A stretch of DNA of 64,000 nt from Hymenobacter mellowenesis. GTDB lineage: Bacteria; Bacteroidota; Bacteroidia; Cytophagales; Hymenobacteraceae. Under the pieces are notes generated by a model. That model made no database searches. It had not been told where the DNA came from and worked only from the letters and a program-made list of their open reading frames with translations. A program made the position numbers and the translations under genes. Below, piece by piece: positions 7,425-15,855 of this stretch (positions are counted from its first letter, which is position 1; each line of letters opens with the position of its first letter). The stretch spans positions 62,001 through 126,000 of the forward strand of contig NZ_JAUQSX010000007.1 in NCBI RefSeq assembly GCF_030581005.1, in the 5' to 3' direction.

Positions 7425-10022
7425 CTAGAACGCGGTGAAGAACAAATCGACGCCGCGCATGGGCACCCGGCTTCTGCTGCGCACCGTGCTGGTGGCGCCC
7501 GAGTTGCCTTCGATGGTGTCCATCGTACCGTCGGGGTACACTTCGCGCACCAGGAAGTGGTGGCGGAACGGCTGCTTGGTGGCGGGGTCGAGGTTGTAAT
7601 ACCCCACGTCGCCCTTCTTCACTTGCGCCGCTGGAATGCTGCGGAAGGCCGGGTTGGAGCCAATGCCTTTGCTGATTATCCAGGTGCCCACGTTCAGGCC
7701 AGCCGCGCGGTGGGCCCACAGCGCGAAGATGCCGCACCAGTGCGGGATGCCGGCCGTGTTGCTCACGGCGGTGCTCCGCTTGAGGTTGTTTTCTTCCCAA
7801 CCGGGCTGGAAATAAACGGGGGCGGCGGTTTCGAACATGACCTTGAGCTTCTGCCAGCCCTTGCGCAAGCCGTCGGCACCGCGCACTTTGGCTTCGATGG
7901 TGGGCTCGGCCATCATGCCCAGCGCATTGGCCACAATGGCTTCGCGCCGGGCGGTTTCGGTGGCGCTGGTGGCGGGGCCGGGCAGCGGGCCCACCCCGCC
8001 GGCCAAGGCGCCCGGCCCGGGGCCCACCGGTGTCGGCGTAGCGCCCAGGGTGTCGAAAATCTGGCGTACGCGGCGCTCGAACAGGTCGTGGTAAATGGGG
8101 TCATGGCCACCCGCCACATCAATGGCCACGGCGCGCACGCTCGGCCAATTGCCGACCTGCACGCTGTCGATACTGGTCGCGCGGCGCTGGCCTCTGGCCC
8201 GGTCGAAGTATATTTTCAGGGCTTTGAGCGCAAATTCCTGGCTCTGCTGAAACAAGGCGTCCCAGTCCAGGTTCGACGACACGGTGGCGGCCACGTCGGG
8301 CGTCAGGCCTTGCCAGGCCTGCCGGAAGCGCCGAATGACGGGGTCGGCCCCCTCATAGGCCTGCACGTAGCGCACCAGGTTGAGGTAGTTGCTGCGCCAG
8401 GTGGTTTGGATGAAGCCGCGCCCGCGAAACTTGTAAAAATCGGCTTCGCCGATGAAGCCCGTGACGTTCATCGCCGGGTCGGCGGGGAAATCAGTTGGGT
8501 ACACATTGGCTTCCCACCGCTTGTCCTGGGTGCCGGTCAGGCGGTTGGCCAGGGCCTTCTGGCTGTGGGCCCGCACGTAGTCGCGGTTGCTGAACAGGTC
8601 GTAAGCCGTGAAGTTAGGTTTCCGGTTGTAGCTGCCCTTCGTGCGTCCGTTCTTCAGTTTCACCACGTTGAACGGGTAGGCCAGGCCCATGGGGCCAACG
8701 TTTTCAGAAATGGGCCGCATGTTGCCGGTTTCGTTGGTGGCAATGCTTTGCAGGGCCGCAAACTGGGCAAAGTTGATGTCGAAAGAATCGAAGATGGCCG
8801 GAATATTATCCCAGAGCTGCTGGAAGCTGGTTTTCACGCCGGCCGCGCCCAGGTTGCGCCCCGCCCACGCCCCGCGCCCGCCCACTTTGCTCCGGAACCA
8901 GTCTACGAAGTCCTGCCCGGTTTTGGCCAGGAAAAAGGCGTTGATATCGGCCGCGTTGCGGAAGCGGACCGTGTTTACGTCGGTCCCTCCAAGGGGCGGG
9001 TTGCCGCCGGGCACCTTTTTGGGCGGCACCGTGGGTACCACCGGGCGGCCGGCATCGAGCTGGCCCCAGGTGAGCGGGCCCACCACGGCATCGACCACCA
9101 GCCCCCGCCCCTGCTGGAAGCTCCGCACGGCGGCCTGGGTTTTGGGCCCCCACACCCCGTCGAGCAAAAGCGGCTGTAACAGGCTCACTCGGTGGTAGTT
9201 GAGCCGGCACTGTAGGTAGCGCACGTACTCGCCGCGGGCGCCGAGCCGGAGCGTGGGCCGGGCGCTGCCGGGGCTGGCGCAAGCGGGCAGAACATCGGCA
9301 AATTCGTAGCCCAACTCCTGCGCGTAGCCCAGTTCCTGCTGGCCCGGCGGGCGCAGGCTGGGCGGCGTGGCGGCCTCCACGGTGCGCTGCATCTTGTTGC
9401 GCCGCTCGTAGACACTGGCCACGGCTTTGGCCGCGTCGTACACGGGTTTAAAAGCGCCCTGCGGCCCCAGCACGAGGGCGCCGGTGAGGGCCGCGGCCTG
9501 ACCGGCTTGCTTGAGGCGGCGCCACCAGCCTTCTTCCTCCAACTCGGAATCGGAGATAAAATCATCCAGCAGCAGGGCATTGAGCGCGTTGCTGTTGGGG
9601 TCATCAAGCGGCCCTCTGCCATCCTGGTGCCCACAATAACCGCACCCACAGCTGCAGGAAGCACCCGCCGCTGCTGTTCGCACCGGCGGGGCCGAAGCCA
9701 GGGAGTGGAGCTGCAGGCTGTCGGCCAGGTGGTAGCAGCTCAGAAAGCGGGTTAGCACCTGGTAGCAACTCTGGCAAAGCGGGGCCGCGGTAATGAGCTG
9801 GATGCGCCGAATCTGCATGGCAAAGCCCGGCCGGGCGCCCGACATGCGGTTGAACCAGGTGATGAACTGGCGCTCGGGGTGCTGCTGGTGGTCGGGGAAA
9901 CGGCCGGCTGGCGGGCTTGGGAGAGGCACCCGGAGCACGGTGCCCACTTTGGGGTAGATGATGGCCACGGCCGCCGGCGCGGCAGTGCGGCTACGGGGCG
10001 AAAGCGTCAGGGTCGAATTCAT
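7425..10022 (-). CDS. Three-domain cell-wall hydrolase: peptidoglycan-binding, GH19-like, CHAP/NlpC-like
   Basis: 865 residues from ATG 10022 (the frame continues to a TTG at 10034). There is no recognisable signal peptide. Around residue 122 lies a dense Cys cluster (CSCGCGYC). A PG_binding_1 repeat follows at about 255-326 (LRLGARGEYVRYLQ, DGVWGPKTQAAVRSFQ). Residues about 355-660 contain GRGFIQTTWRSNYL, close to the GH19 chitinase/endolysin signature, with a possible catalytic Glu in ATNETGNMR. A Pro/Gly-rich linker leads to a C-terminal domain of about 105 residues with HWCGIFALWAH, VKKGDVGYYN, HHFLVREV and DTIEGNSG, the Cys-His-Asn/Glu layout of CHAP/NlpC amidases. Predicted activity is therefore binding and cleavage of peptidoglycan glycan and peptide bonds. 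The gene overlaps the PLP-enzyme gene upstream by about 32 bp, indicating translational coupling. Confidence 0.85.
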   Translation of the reverse strand: MNSTLTLSPRSRTAAPAAVAIIYPKVGTVLRVPLPSPPAGRFPDHQQHPERQFITWFNRMSGARPGFAMQIRRIQLITAAPLCQSCYQVLTRFLSCYHLADSLQLHSLASAPPVRTAAAGASCSCGCGYCGHQDGRGPLDDPNSNALNALLLDDFISDSELEEEGWWRRLKQAGQAAALTGALVLGPQGAFKPVYDAAKAVASVYERRNKMQRTVEAATPPSLRPPGQQELGYAQELGYEFADVLPACASPGSARPTLRLGARGEYVRYLQCRLNYHRVSLLQPLLLDGVWGPKTQAAVRSFQQGRGLVVDAVVGPLTWGQLDAGRPVVPTVPPKKVPGGNPPLGGTDVNTVRFRNAADINAFFLAKTGQDFVDWFRSKVGGRGAWAGRNLGAAGVKTSFQQLWDNIPAIFDSFDINFAQFAALQSIATNETGNMRPISENVGPMGLAYPFNVVKLKNGRTKGSYNRKPNFTAYDLFSNRDYVRAHSQKALANRLTGTQDKRWEANVYPTDFPADPAMNVTGFIGEADFYKFRGRGFIQTTWRSNYLNLVRYVQAYEGADPVIRRFRQAWQGLTPDVAATVSSNLDWDALFQQSQEFALKALKIYFDRARGQRRATSIDSVQVGNWPSVRAVAIDVAGGHDPIYHDLFERRVRQIFDTLGATPTPVGPGPGALAGGVGPLPGPATSATETARREAIVANALGMMAEPTIEAKVRGADGLRKGWQKLKVMFETAAPVYFQPGWEENNLKRSTAVSNTAGIPHWCGIFALWAHRAAGLNVGTWIISKGIGSNPAFRSIPAAQVKKGDVGYYNLDPATKQPFRHHFLVREVYPDGTMDTIEGNSGATSTVRSRSRVPMRGVDLFFTAF

Positions 10023-11127
10023 GGCGAAAGGCAATGGATGGTGGAGAAAACCAATGGGTGCGGCGGGCCAGTTGGGCCAGGGCCGCGGTGGCCCGGCCGA
10101 GGTCGGCGTCCGTATGGTCGGCCCGCAGGCAGAAGGCTACTTCGGGCACGCCGGGCCGGGTTTCGCCGGCCAGCAACAGGGTATTGAGGCCGGCCCGGCG
10201 CAGCTGCTGGTGCAGGCCCAGGGCGGCCGTGGTGCGGGCCAGCACCAACTTCTGCACGGGGAAAAACCCGCCGCGCGGCGTCAGGCCCACCCGCTTCAAC
10301 GCGCCCCGAAACCGTCCGATGCGGCTGCACAGGCGCTGGCGGGCGGCCTCGCCGTGGCGGGCATCGTGGCGGAGCGCCGCGGCCGCGGCCCAGGCGTGCC
10401 AGGCCGAAACCGGGCTGGTGTGCACCCGCGTTTCGGCCCGCCGGCGAAACTGGGCAATGCGCGCCGCGCACCCGGCCAGCACCGCCACCGGCACGCCCAG
10501 CCCCTTGGCCAGCGAGCTGATGGTGAGCAGCTCCGGCCCGGGCGCATGGGGGGCCACCCCCGCCCACGGCAGCAGGCCGCCCCCGCCCTGCCCCAGCGGC
10601 CGGCTGGGGCAGGGCCGGCCGCCCAACACCCCAAACGCCTGGGTATCATCAACCAGCAGCACGGCGCCAGGGCAGGGCGCCAGCAAAGCGTGGTACTGCG
10701 CCAGCGGAGCGGGCCCGCGGCCGGGCAGCCAGCCGTCGGTCAGCAGCCAGGGGGTGCGGCCCTGCTGCCGGTAGGTGTGCAGCAAACCCGCCAGCCCGGG
10801 CAGATTATCGGATTGAAACTTCACCACCGGCAGCCCCCGCAGCCGGGCGCGCAGGCTGCCCCATTGGCCTACGGGGTAGAGCCGCTCATCGAGCAGCACC
10901 ACGCCGCGCGGCGGCACCAGCGCCAGCACATCCCAAAACAGATGCAGGGTCGAGGGTGCCATTTCGCCGGCTTCGAGCCCCTGGCGCTGCGCCACGGTAT
11001 GGGCCGCCCAGTGCGCCCGGTCGTCCTGGGTTAAGACGGCCGGGCGCCCGGTGGTCAGGGCCAGGCCCGGCGGCGGCGGCGGCAATGCTTGGGGGCCCAG
11101 GTACAGCGCCGAGGTGAAATCGAGCAT
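9991..11127 (-). CDS. PLP-dependent enzyme of the KAPA-synthase (alpha-oxoamine synthase) type
   Basis: 378 residues from ATG 11127, which gives MLDFTSALYLGPQ, a typical opening for this subfamily; the frame extends to a TTG at 11166. Fold type I features are visible: the PLP-phosphate and pyridine-N region VLLVDDTQAFGVLG, and the Schiff-base Lys in ISSLAKGLGVPVAV. Alpha-oxoamine synthases normally have D-(E/D)-A-H-S at the first site; here it reads DDTQA, so the His that stacks on the PLP ring is Gln. That makes ordinary 7-keto-8-aminopelargonate synthesis uncertain, and no biotin genes are nearby. It lies inside the cluster with the cell-wall hydrolase and could modify a product of the cluster, but nothing in the sequence names a substrate. 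Confidence 0.78.
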   Translation of the reverse strand: MLDFTSALYLGPQALPPPPPGLALTTGRPAVLTQDDRAHWAAHTVAQRQGLEAGEMAPSTLHLFWDVLALVPPRGVVLLDERLYPVGQWGSLRARLRGLPVVKFQSDNLPGLAGLLHTYRQQGRTPWLLTDGWLPGRGPAPLAQYHALLAPCPGAVLLVDDTQAFGVLGGRPCPSRPLGQGGGGLLPWAGVAPHAPGPELLTISSLAKGLGVPVAVLAGCAARIAQFRRRAETRVHTSPVSAWHAWAAAAALRHDARHGEAARQRLCSRIGRFRGALKRVGLTPRGGFFPVQKLVLARTTAALGLHQQLRRAGLNTLLLAGETRPGVPEVAFCLRADHTDADLGRATAALAQLARRTHWFSPPSIAFRHEFDPDAFAP

Positions 11128-11175
11128 GGGCCGGACGGTGGAGGTTGTTCTTATATGAAACGGCAAGGCTAAGTG

Positions 11176-11209
11176 CCGTCGAAGCAGCTGTGCTGCTTCG
11201 TTCCGACGG
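11176..11209. repeat. Hairpin between two cluster genes
   Basis: A 9-bp perfect stem, CGAAGCAGC-TGT-GCTGCTTCG (11180-11200), with a further CCGT/ACGG pairing outside, sits in the 92-bp gap between the 694-residue gene and the PLP enzyme. No U-run follows on the minus strand. It may be a processing or stabilising hairpin. Confidence 0.5.
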
Positions 11210-11219
11210 AGGCTTTCCC

Positions 11220-13304
11220 TTACTCGTCCAACAGCCGCCGCCGGGGTGCGGGCACGGCATACGGCCGGCGCGGAGCCAGCGGGCCGTTGAGCTGGCGGCT
11301 GCGGCGGAGTTGGCCCTGGTTCAGCGCATTTTGCCGCTCAATGAGCTGCGCGGGCTGCAGAAACCGCTCCTCGTTATCGGGCGTGTTCTGGCGGATGTCG
11401 CCGAGGTCGGTGGCGAGGTCGATGCCCGTCACGGCCTTGTAGGCGTGGATGTAGCGCTGGATTTCCTCGCGCCAGTAGTGGGCCCAGTTGGCGGCGCTGG
11501 TGGCGCCCACGGTGGGGCTGTTCCAGGAGCCGTAGCGGATGCTGAGCAGCAGCTGCTCGCCAAACGCGCCCAAGTCGCGGAAGTGGGTGATGTTGGTCGG
11601 GTTCCAGCCCTGCAGGCTTTTCATGTTGTCCACGCGGTCCATCCAGGGCTCGGTGTAGGGCACCATCACGCGGCCGCCCAGAAACTCGCGCACCTCGGGC
11701 CGGGCCAGAATCCATTGCTGGGTGAGCATCTCGGCGCGGGCCGTCCAGGGCAGGTCGCCGTACTGGTTGTGGGCGCCTTCGGCCAGGGTGAGGTGCACCT
11801 CGCGCAAGTGGTTGAGAATGGGGAAACCGTCGGGAATGACCGTCGTGAAATTGGCCTGCTGATAAAACTCGGTGCAGGCGCGCAGCAGGCTGTGAAAGCC
11901 CCGCAGGAAGAAAGTGCGGTGCTCGGCCACGGCAATGTTCTGCACGCCGCGCCCAATCAGCCCAAAGCCGTATTCGTACTGGTATTCCAGGTTGCGGCGG
12001 TTCAGGGTGAGGCGGTTACGCTCGTCCTCGATGTAGCCCCAGATGATGTTGTTCAGGGGCCGCAGCGGGTCGATGGCCAGGTTGGCCAGCGGGTCGGGGC
12101 CGGGGCCGGGCCGGCGCACGTTCTGAAAGCGCAAGCTCAGCGCGTTCATGGTTTGCACCAGGCCGCCCTCCTCGTGCCAATACGACCAAATCAGCTCCAT
12201 GAGCGGGGCGCCCTGCACCCGCGATTTGAGGATGCCGTAGGTGAGCGTGCCGCCCGTGATGAGGTCGTCGGGGTCTTTGAGGGGCACTTCCTTCAGCTTC
12301 TCGCGGATGCTTTCGAAGTAGGGCACCACCAGCACCTTGCTTTCCTCGGTGCCCAGGTTTTCGAGGTAGTCATCGCGCAGCTCTTCCAGGTCGAAGGGCA
12401 CGCCGCCGGTGCGGCGCAGCTCATCGGCGGCCCACTGCGGGTTGGGGTCGCCGAAGCCGGTGCCGGGGGCCAGGCCGGCCTCCTGCATCAGGTAAAACTC
12501 GGTGGCGTATTTGAGCAGGGTGTACGACGCCGACCGGCTGAACGGCAGCTGGCGCGAGGCAATGCTGGCCCGCGCCTGCGCCCCCAGCGCCGAGTTGCGG
12601 TCGGTCAGCACGTTGTCGATGAAGTTGCAATACTTGTTGAAGTTCACCGTGCGGCGCCGGATAAGGCCCCACAAAAACTGGTCGTCGCTGGGCTCGCGCT
12701 GGGCCTGAAACAGCGTGACGGGCAGCGGCAGCGGGGCCACCACTGCCGGCCCGGAAGCCGGCGGCGGTGGCGGGTTTGGGGTGGGCGTCGGGGTCGGCGC
12801 GGGCGCAGGCACATCAATGACCTTGCTGCGCACCCGCAGCCGAACCTCGCTGATTTCCAGCCCCACGGCGTATTCCTCGTTCTTCAGGGGGCGGTCGGCC
12901 AGCAGCCGGCCGCGCACCACAAAGCCGCCGGCCTCGCGCCAGTTGTTCAGGCGCCACTTCAACACCGCCACGTTGTTGCTGATGGCGAAGCGGTTGCCGT
13001 CGGTTTGCATCGGGGAGCAGTACGGCAGGTCGGGGTCGCTGGGGTCGCGCTGCAGCTCAATCTGCCGGTTTTTGATGCTGTAGGTAAAGCTTTGCTCCAG
13101 ACGGGGGCCGGGGTCGCCCTCGGGCTTGAATTCCAGGGTGAGGCTGCCGCCGCTGCCCAGCAAGGTGGCGAGCGAGGCGTTGCCCGCGGCCGACAGCTTC
13201 AGCTCCAGCGCCGTGTCGTCTCCCAGCTTGATGGCCGGGCTGGTAAAAGCCAGCGCCCCTTGCAACGGGAAGCCTGATTTGGAAGTGGGTTGGTTGGATT
13301 CCAT
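11220..13304 (-). CDS. 694-residue protein of unknown function in the minus-strand cluster
   Basis: Not recognised. The first 170 residues look like a beta-sandwich of alternating strands (ALAFTSPAIKLGDDTALELK, EYAVGLEISEVRLRVRSKV). A Pro/Ala linker follows at about 170-200 (repeated Pro-Thr and Pro-Pro). The remaining 490 residues appear mostly helical and rich in aromatic and Arg residues (RRRTVNFNKYCNFIDNVL, HEEGGLVQTMNALSLRFQN, NNIIWGYIEDERNRLTLNRR, SAANWAHYWREEIQRYIHAY). There is no signal peptide, no membrane segment and no clear catalytic motif. It starts 6 bp after the metallopeptidase-like gene and almost certainly shares its transcript. Its size and lack of export signal suggest a structural or scaffold protein of whatever the cluster builds; that is inference. 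Confidence 0.85.
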   Translation of the reverse strand: MESNQPTSKSGFPLQGALAFTSPAIKLGDDTALELKLSAAGNASLATLLGSGGSLTLEFKPEGDPGPRLEQSFTYSIKNRQIELQRDPSDPDLPYCSPMQTDGNRFAISNNVAVLKWRLNNWREAGGFVVRGRLLADRPLKNEEYAVGLEISEVRLRVRSKVIDVPAPAPTPTPTPNPPPPPASGPAVVAPLPLPVTLFQAQREPSDDQFLWGLIRRRTVNFNKYCNFIDNVLTDRNSALGAQARASIASRQLPFSRSASYTLLKYATEFYLMQEAGLAPGTGFGDPNPQWAADELRRTGGVPFDLEELRDDYLENLGTEESKVLVVPYFESIREKLKEVPLKDPDDLITGGTLTYGILKSRVQGAPLMELIWSYWHEEGGLVQTMNALSLRFQNVRRPGPGPDPLANLAIDPLRPLNNIIWGYIEDERNRLTLNRRNLEYQYEYGFGLIGRGVQNIAVAEHRTFFLRGFHSLLRACTEFYQQANFTTVIPDGFPILNHLREVHLTLAEGAHNQYGDLPWTARAEMLTQQWILARPEVREFLGGRVMVPYTEPWMDRVDNMKSLQGWNPTNITHFRDLGAFGEQLLLSIRYGSWNSPTVGATSAANWAHYWREEIQRYIHAYKAVTGIDLATDLGDIRQNTPDNEERFLQPAQLIERQNALNQGQLRRSRQLNGPLAPRRPYAVPAPRRRLLDE

Positions 13305-13310
13305 GATGAA

Positions 13311-14624
13311 TTATGCGGTTTGAAGTGAGGGAATGGCCGGCGCCGGGGCGGCCGGCACGGCGCAGTAGTTGCGGGCCCGGTTCAGGGCCCAGCGGTTGAG
13401 CATGTGCGAGAGCACGCGCCCTTCGTCGTTGGTCGTGATGCGGCCGTCGGCCTTGGCCTGGCCCACCACCGCAAACACCAGCGACGGGGCCACCAGCTCG
13501 CGCAGGTGCGGGTGCTGCTGCCAGGTGTCATAAAGGGCACGCAGCTGGTCGGGCTGGCGCTCGGCCACCGGGAAGATATCGGCCACCTGCTTGCCTTGCA
13601 ACGACTTAGGCCGGTGGCTTAGCACCAGCTCGGCAAAAATGGGCAGCACGGTTTCGAGCCGGTGAATAAGGTCGCGCTTGTCGGCGCTCAGCTCGTCGAG
13701 GGGGTACAAATCTTCCCATTGCTGGCTCAGGGCGGCCCACTGCGGACCGGGAAATAGCAGGGCGCCAAACGCCAGGCTTATTTTCACCCGAATCCAAGGA
13801 AAAGGGTGCGGCCCGTCGGTTCCAATGCGGAACACGAAGTAGCTGGGCAAACTCACCACGCTCAGCAGCCCGTAGGTGGCCGTGATGCCCAGGTGGCCCA
13901 TGGCCCAGCAGTCGGACAAAATCTCGTTCAGCCAGCGGCTATACAGCTGCCACGGCAGGGCATCTTCCTTGTGGCCTTCGGCTATCACCTTCTCGATGGC
14001 CTGCTTGAGGGAAGTAGTCAAATCCAGCAGTTCGGAGCCCTGGTGGCCCACTTCGTGGATGAGCGAGGCGGCAATGCCCGAGCCAATCATGCGCTCGCGC
14101 GGAATCTGAATCACGCCCACCGGGCTCAGGTCGCCGCCCGGCAGGCGGGTGCGGGCCCGCCGAATGGCCGCCCCGTGCCCCCGCTCCAGAAAGCACACCA
14201 GCGGCGGCGCCGTGTAGTAGTTGCCGGGCAGGCACAGGGCGTCTTCGGCCAGCACATCCAGCCCCGCCACCCAAGTGCCGGTGCCGTGCTCGGAGCGCTG
14301 CCCCAGGACGTCGGCGAAGATGTCGACCTGGTCGAGCAAATTGTTGAAGCGCAGTTTCAGCAGCACGTAGCGGGCCTGGGTTTTGGCGGCGCTCAGCCGG
14401 CGGCTTTCGGGGCTGTGCAGCCACTTCACAAAGGCCAGCAGCTTGCGCCGTAAATCGAACGCCACGTGCGCCAGGTGCGCGTTGATGGCCGCCTGCGCCG
14501 GCGCCGACACGGCGGCGGCCAGCACCATGGGCGTACTCAGCGAGAACGAGCGCACGGTTTGCAAGCGGCTGAACAGCGCCAGCGTTTCGTTCACCAAAAA
14601 CCGGGTATCGGCAGCGGTTCGCAT
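13311..14624 (-). CDS. HEVGH zinc-metallopeptidase-like protein
   Basis: 437 residues from ATG 14624. An in-frame ATG at 14684 lies inside a palindromic repeat and is unlikely to be the start. The centre has SLIHEVGHQGSELLD, an HExxH zinc motif, followed about 45 residues later by NEILSDCWAMGHLG, whose Glu could be the third ligand of a gluzincin. A hydrophobic stretch precedes the motif region (STPMVLAAAVSAPAQAAI), and another follows (TYGLLSVVSLPSYFVF). The rest is helical and unassigned. No signal peptide is obvious. A protease in this cluster could process the two glycine-zipper proteins encoded just upstream; that is a guess from position. Confidence 0.78.
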   Translation of the reverse strand: MRTAADTRFLVNETLALFSRLQTVRSFSLSTPMVLAAAVSAPAQAAINAHLAHVAFDLRRKLLAFVKWLHSPESRRLSAAKTQARYVLLKLRFNNLLDQVDIFADVLGQRSEHGTGTWVAGLDVLAEDALCLPGNYYTAPPLVCFLERGHGAAIRRARTRLPGGDLSPVGVIQIPRERMIGSGIAASLIHEVGHQGSELLDLTTSLKQAIEKVIAEGHKEDALPWQLYSRWLNEILSDCWAMGHLGITATYGLLSVVSLPSYFVFRIGTDGPHPFPWIRVKISLAFGALLFPGPQWAALSQQWEDLYPLDELSADKRDLIHRLETVLPIFAELVLSHRPKSLQGKQVADIFPVAERQPDQLRALYDTWQQHPHLRELVAPSLVFAVVGQAKADGRITTNDEGRVLSHMLNRWALNRARNYCAVPAAPAPAIPSLQTA

Positions 14625-14678
14625 GGGGGTTGGGGGTTGAAGGGATGGCAGAAGTGAAGGCGGACCTATCGCATTGGC

Positions 14679-14775
14679 CGTCATGCTGAGCGCCGCCGAA
14701 GCATCTCTACTGCTTCGTTATTACACCGTTGATTAGTTGCGCGGCAGAGATGCTTCGGCGGCGCTCAGCATGACG
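14679..14775. repeat. Dispersed palindrome, copy 2
   Basis: Perfect 30-bp arms (CGTCATGCTGAGCGCCGCCG... and complement) enclose about 37 bp. It lies between the two glycine-zipper genes and the metallopeptidase gene, so it may separate two transcripts of the cluster. Arm positions that differ from other copies (GCCGCC) are matched by the opposite arm (GGCGGC). Confidence 0.92.
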
Positions 14776-14810
14776 ACATAAAGGACATTTCGTCAAAAGC
14801 CAAAAGCCCT

Positions 14811-15797
14811 TTACAGCTGGATAACCAGCGTGTTGCCGCGGCGCAACCAGGTGCCGCGCGTGGCGCCGCCTCCGCCCGGCTCGCCCATGTCGCCAGCCTC
14901 GGGCCCGTCGTAGCCCGAAGGGTCGTAGCCGTTGCCGTCGGGCTGGGCTTGGCCGTAGTTGTTCACCTGGCTATAGTCGTTCGAAGCATAGCCGGGGCCG
15001 GGCACCGCCGGACGCCGGAAGCCGCCGAAACCGGGCCGCGCCGGCCGCCGGGCGCCTTGGCGCTGGCCGGGCCGGCCATTCAGGCTGCGGAAGGTGCCGT
15101 TGGGGTTGCGCGGGCGCAGCAGGCCGGGCGCGTGCTGGCGCGCGGCCCCCGCCAGCGCCTGCCGCACCACCGCCGAGGCCGGTGCGCCGCGGCGCTGGCT
15201 TTGCAATGCCGCCGCCCGGCTGGCGGCCGAGTTGGCGAAGCGCACGTAGGCGCGGGCGGTTTCAAATTCCTGGTCCTCCGGGCTCAGGCCTTCGAGCTCC
15301 AGCTCAAAGAGGTTGCCGGCGGCCGAGCCCAGCTTGTTGCCAATCATGCCGCCCAACGGGCCGCCGAAAAAGGTGCCCAACGCGCCGCCCGCAATGGGCA
15401 GGGCTTTTTTGGCCACCGTTTTGAGCACGCCGCCAATGGCCCTGCCCACGCCCGACTTAGCAAAATTGCCAATGGCCTTGCCCGCGCCCTTGATGAGCTT
15501 GCCCAGGAACATGTTCAGCTCCTGCTCGTTGGTGACTTCCAGCAGCTCGTGGGCCAGCTCCATTTCCAGCGTTTCGTTCAGCTCGCCGCTGTACTCGTTG
15601 CCGTACTCGTTGCTGAATTCCTGGCTGTATTCGTTGGCGTATTCGCCGCTCATCTCGAACGACTCACCCTGAGTCGCACCGCTGGTTTCGCCCAGGTACT
15701 CGGGGTTAAACTCAAAGGTTTCCATGGAGTAGCCGCCGGCTTCCAGTTCCTGGCCGATGGCTTGCTCAAATTCCTGAGAAAATTCGTTGTTGTACAT
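14811..15797 (-). CDS. Glycine-zipper protein with acidic N-terminal repeats (cluster paralogue B)
   Basis: 328 residues in four parts. Residues 1-80 are very acidic and carry repeated E-Y/F-x-x-E units (EYANEYSQEFSNEYGNEYSG). Next is the block LAHELLEVTNEQELNMFLGK, shared with the neighbouring paralogue. Then comes a glycine-zipper segment (IAGGALGTFFGGPLGGMIG and on to NKLGSAAGNLF), the kind of GxxxG pattern that packs helices in membranes or oligomers. The motif LSPEDQEFETARAYVRFA follows, and a Gly/Pro/Arg/Asn-rich tail. No signal peptide. I remember similar proteins (a LLEVTNEAELD...FLG block with glycine zipper) as uncharacterised families in Proteobacteria, but know no function. The gene starts 58 bp downstream of its paralogue. 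Confidence 0.85.
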   Translation of the reverse strand: MYNNEFSQEFEQAIGQELEAGGYSMETFEFNPEYLGETSGATQGESFEMSGEYANEYSQEFSNEYGNEYSGELNETLEMELAHELLEVTNEQELNMFLGKLIKGAGKAIGNFAKSGVGRAIGGVLKTVAKKALPIAGGALGTFFGGPLGGMIGNKLGSAAGNLFELELEGLSPEDQEFETARAYVRFANSAASRAAALQSQRRGAPASAVVRQALAGAARQHAPGLLRPRNPNGTFRSLNGRPGQRQGARRPARPGFGGFRRPAVPGPGYASNDYSQVNNYGQAQPDGNGYDPSGYDGPEAGDMGEPGGGGATRGTWLRRGNTLVIQL

Positions 15798-15855
15798 GAC
15801 ATTGGGGGTAAAGTGAAGGAGGTGAAAAAGCGGTTTGAATGCGTTTCATCGCTGG

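Noticed and set aside
6960..9179. A 739-codon open frame on the plus strand opposite the cell-wall hydrolase gene
   Set aside because: Its translation is His/Gly/Ala/Arg-rich with no recognisable motif, while the minus-strand frame shows clear domains; long antisense frames are expected at this GC content.
9991..11127. Calling the PLP enzyme bioF (KAPA synthase)
   Set aside because: The active-site His is replaced and no biotin genes are near, so only the fold-level name is kept.
11145..13277. A 710-codon plus-strand frame opposite the 694-residue cluster gene
   Set aside because: Low-complexity Val/Gly/Gln/His composition, and gene spacing, favour the minus strand, which fits tightly with its neighbours.
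13311..14684. Starting the metallopeptidase-like gene at ATG 14684
   Set aside because: That ATG is inside the arm of a palindromic repeat; ATG 14624 lies just beyond it and keeps all conserved-looking sequence.
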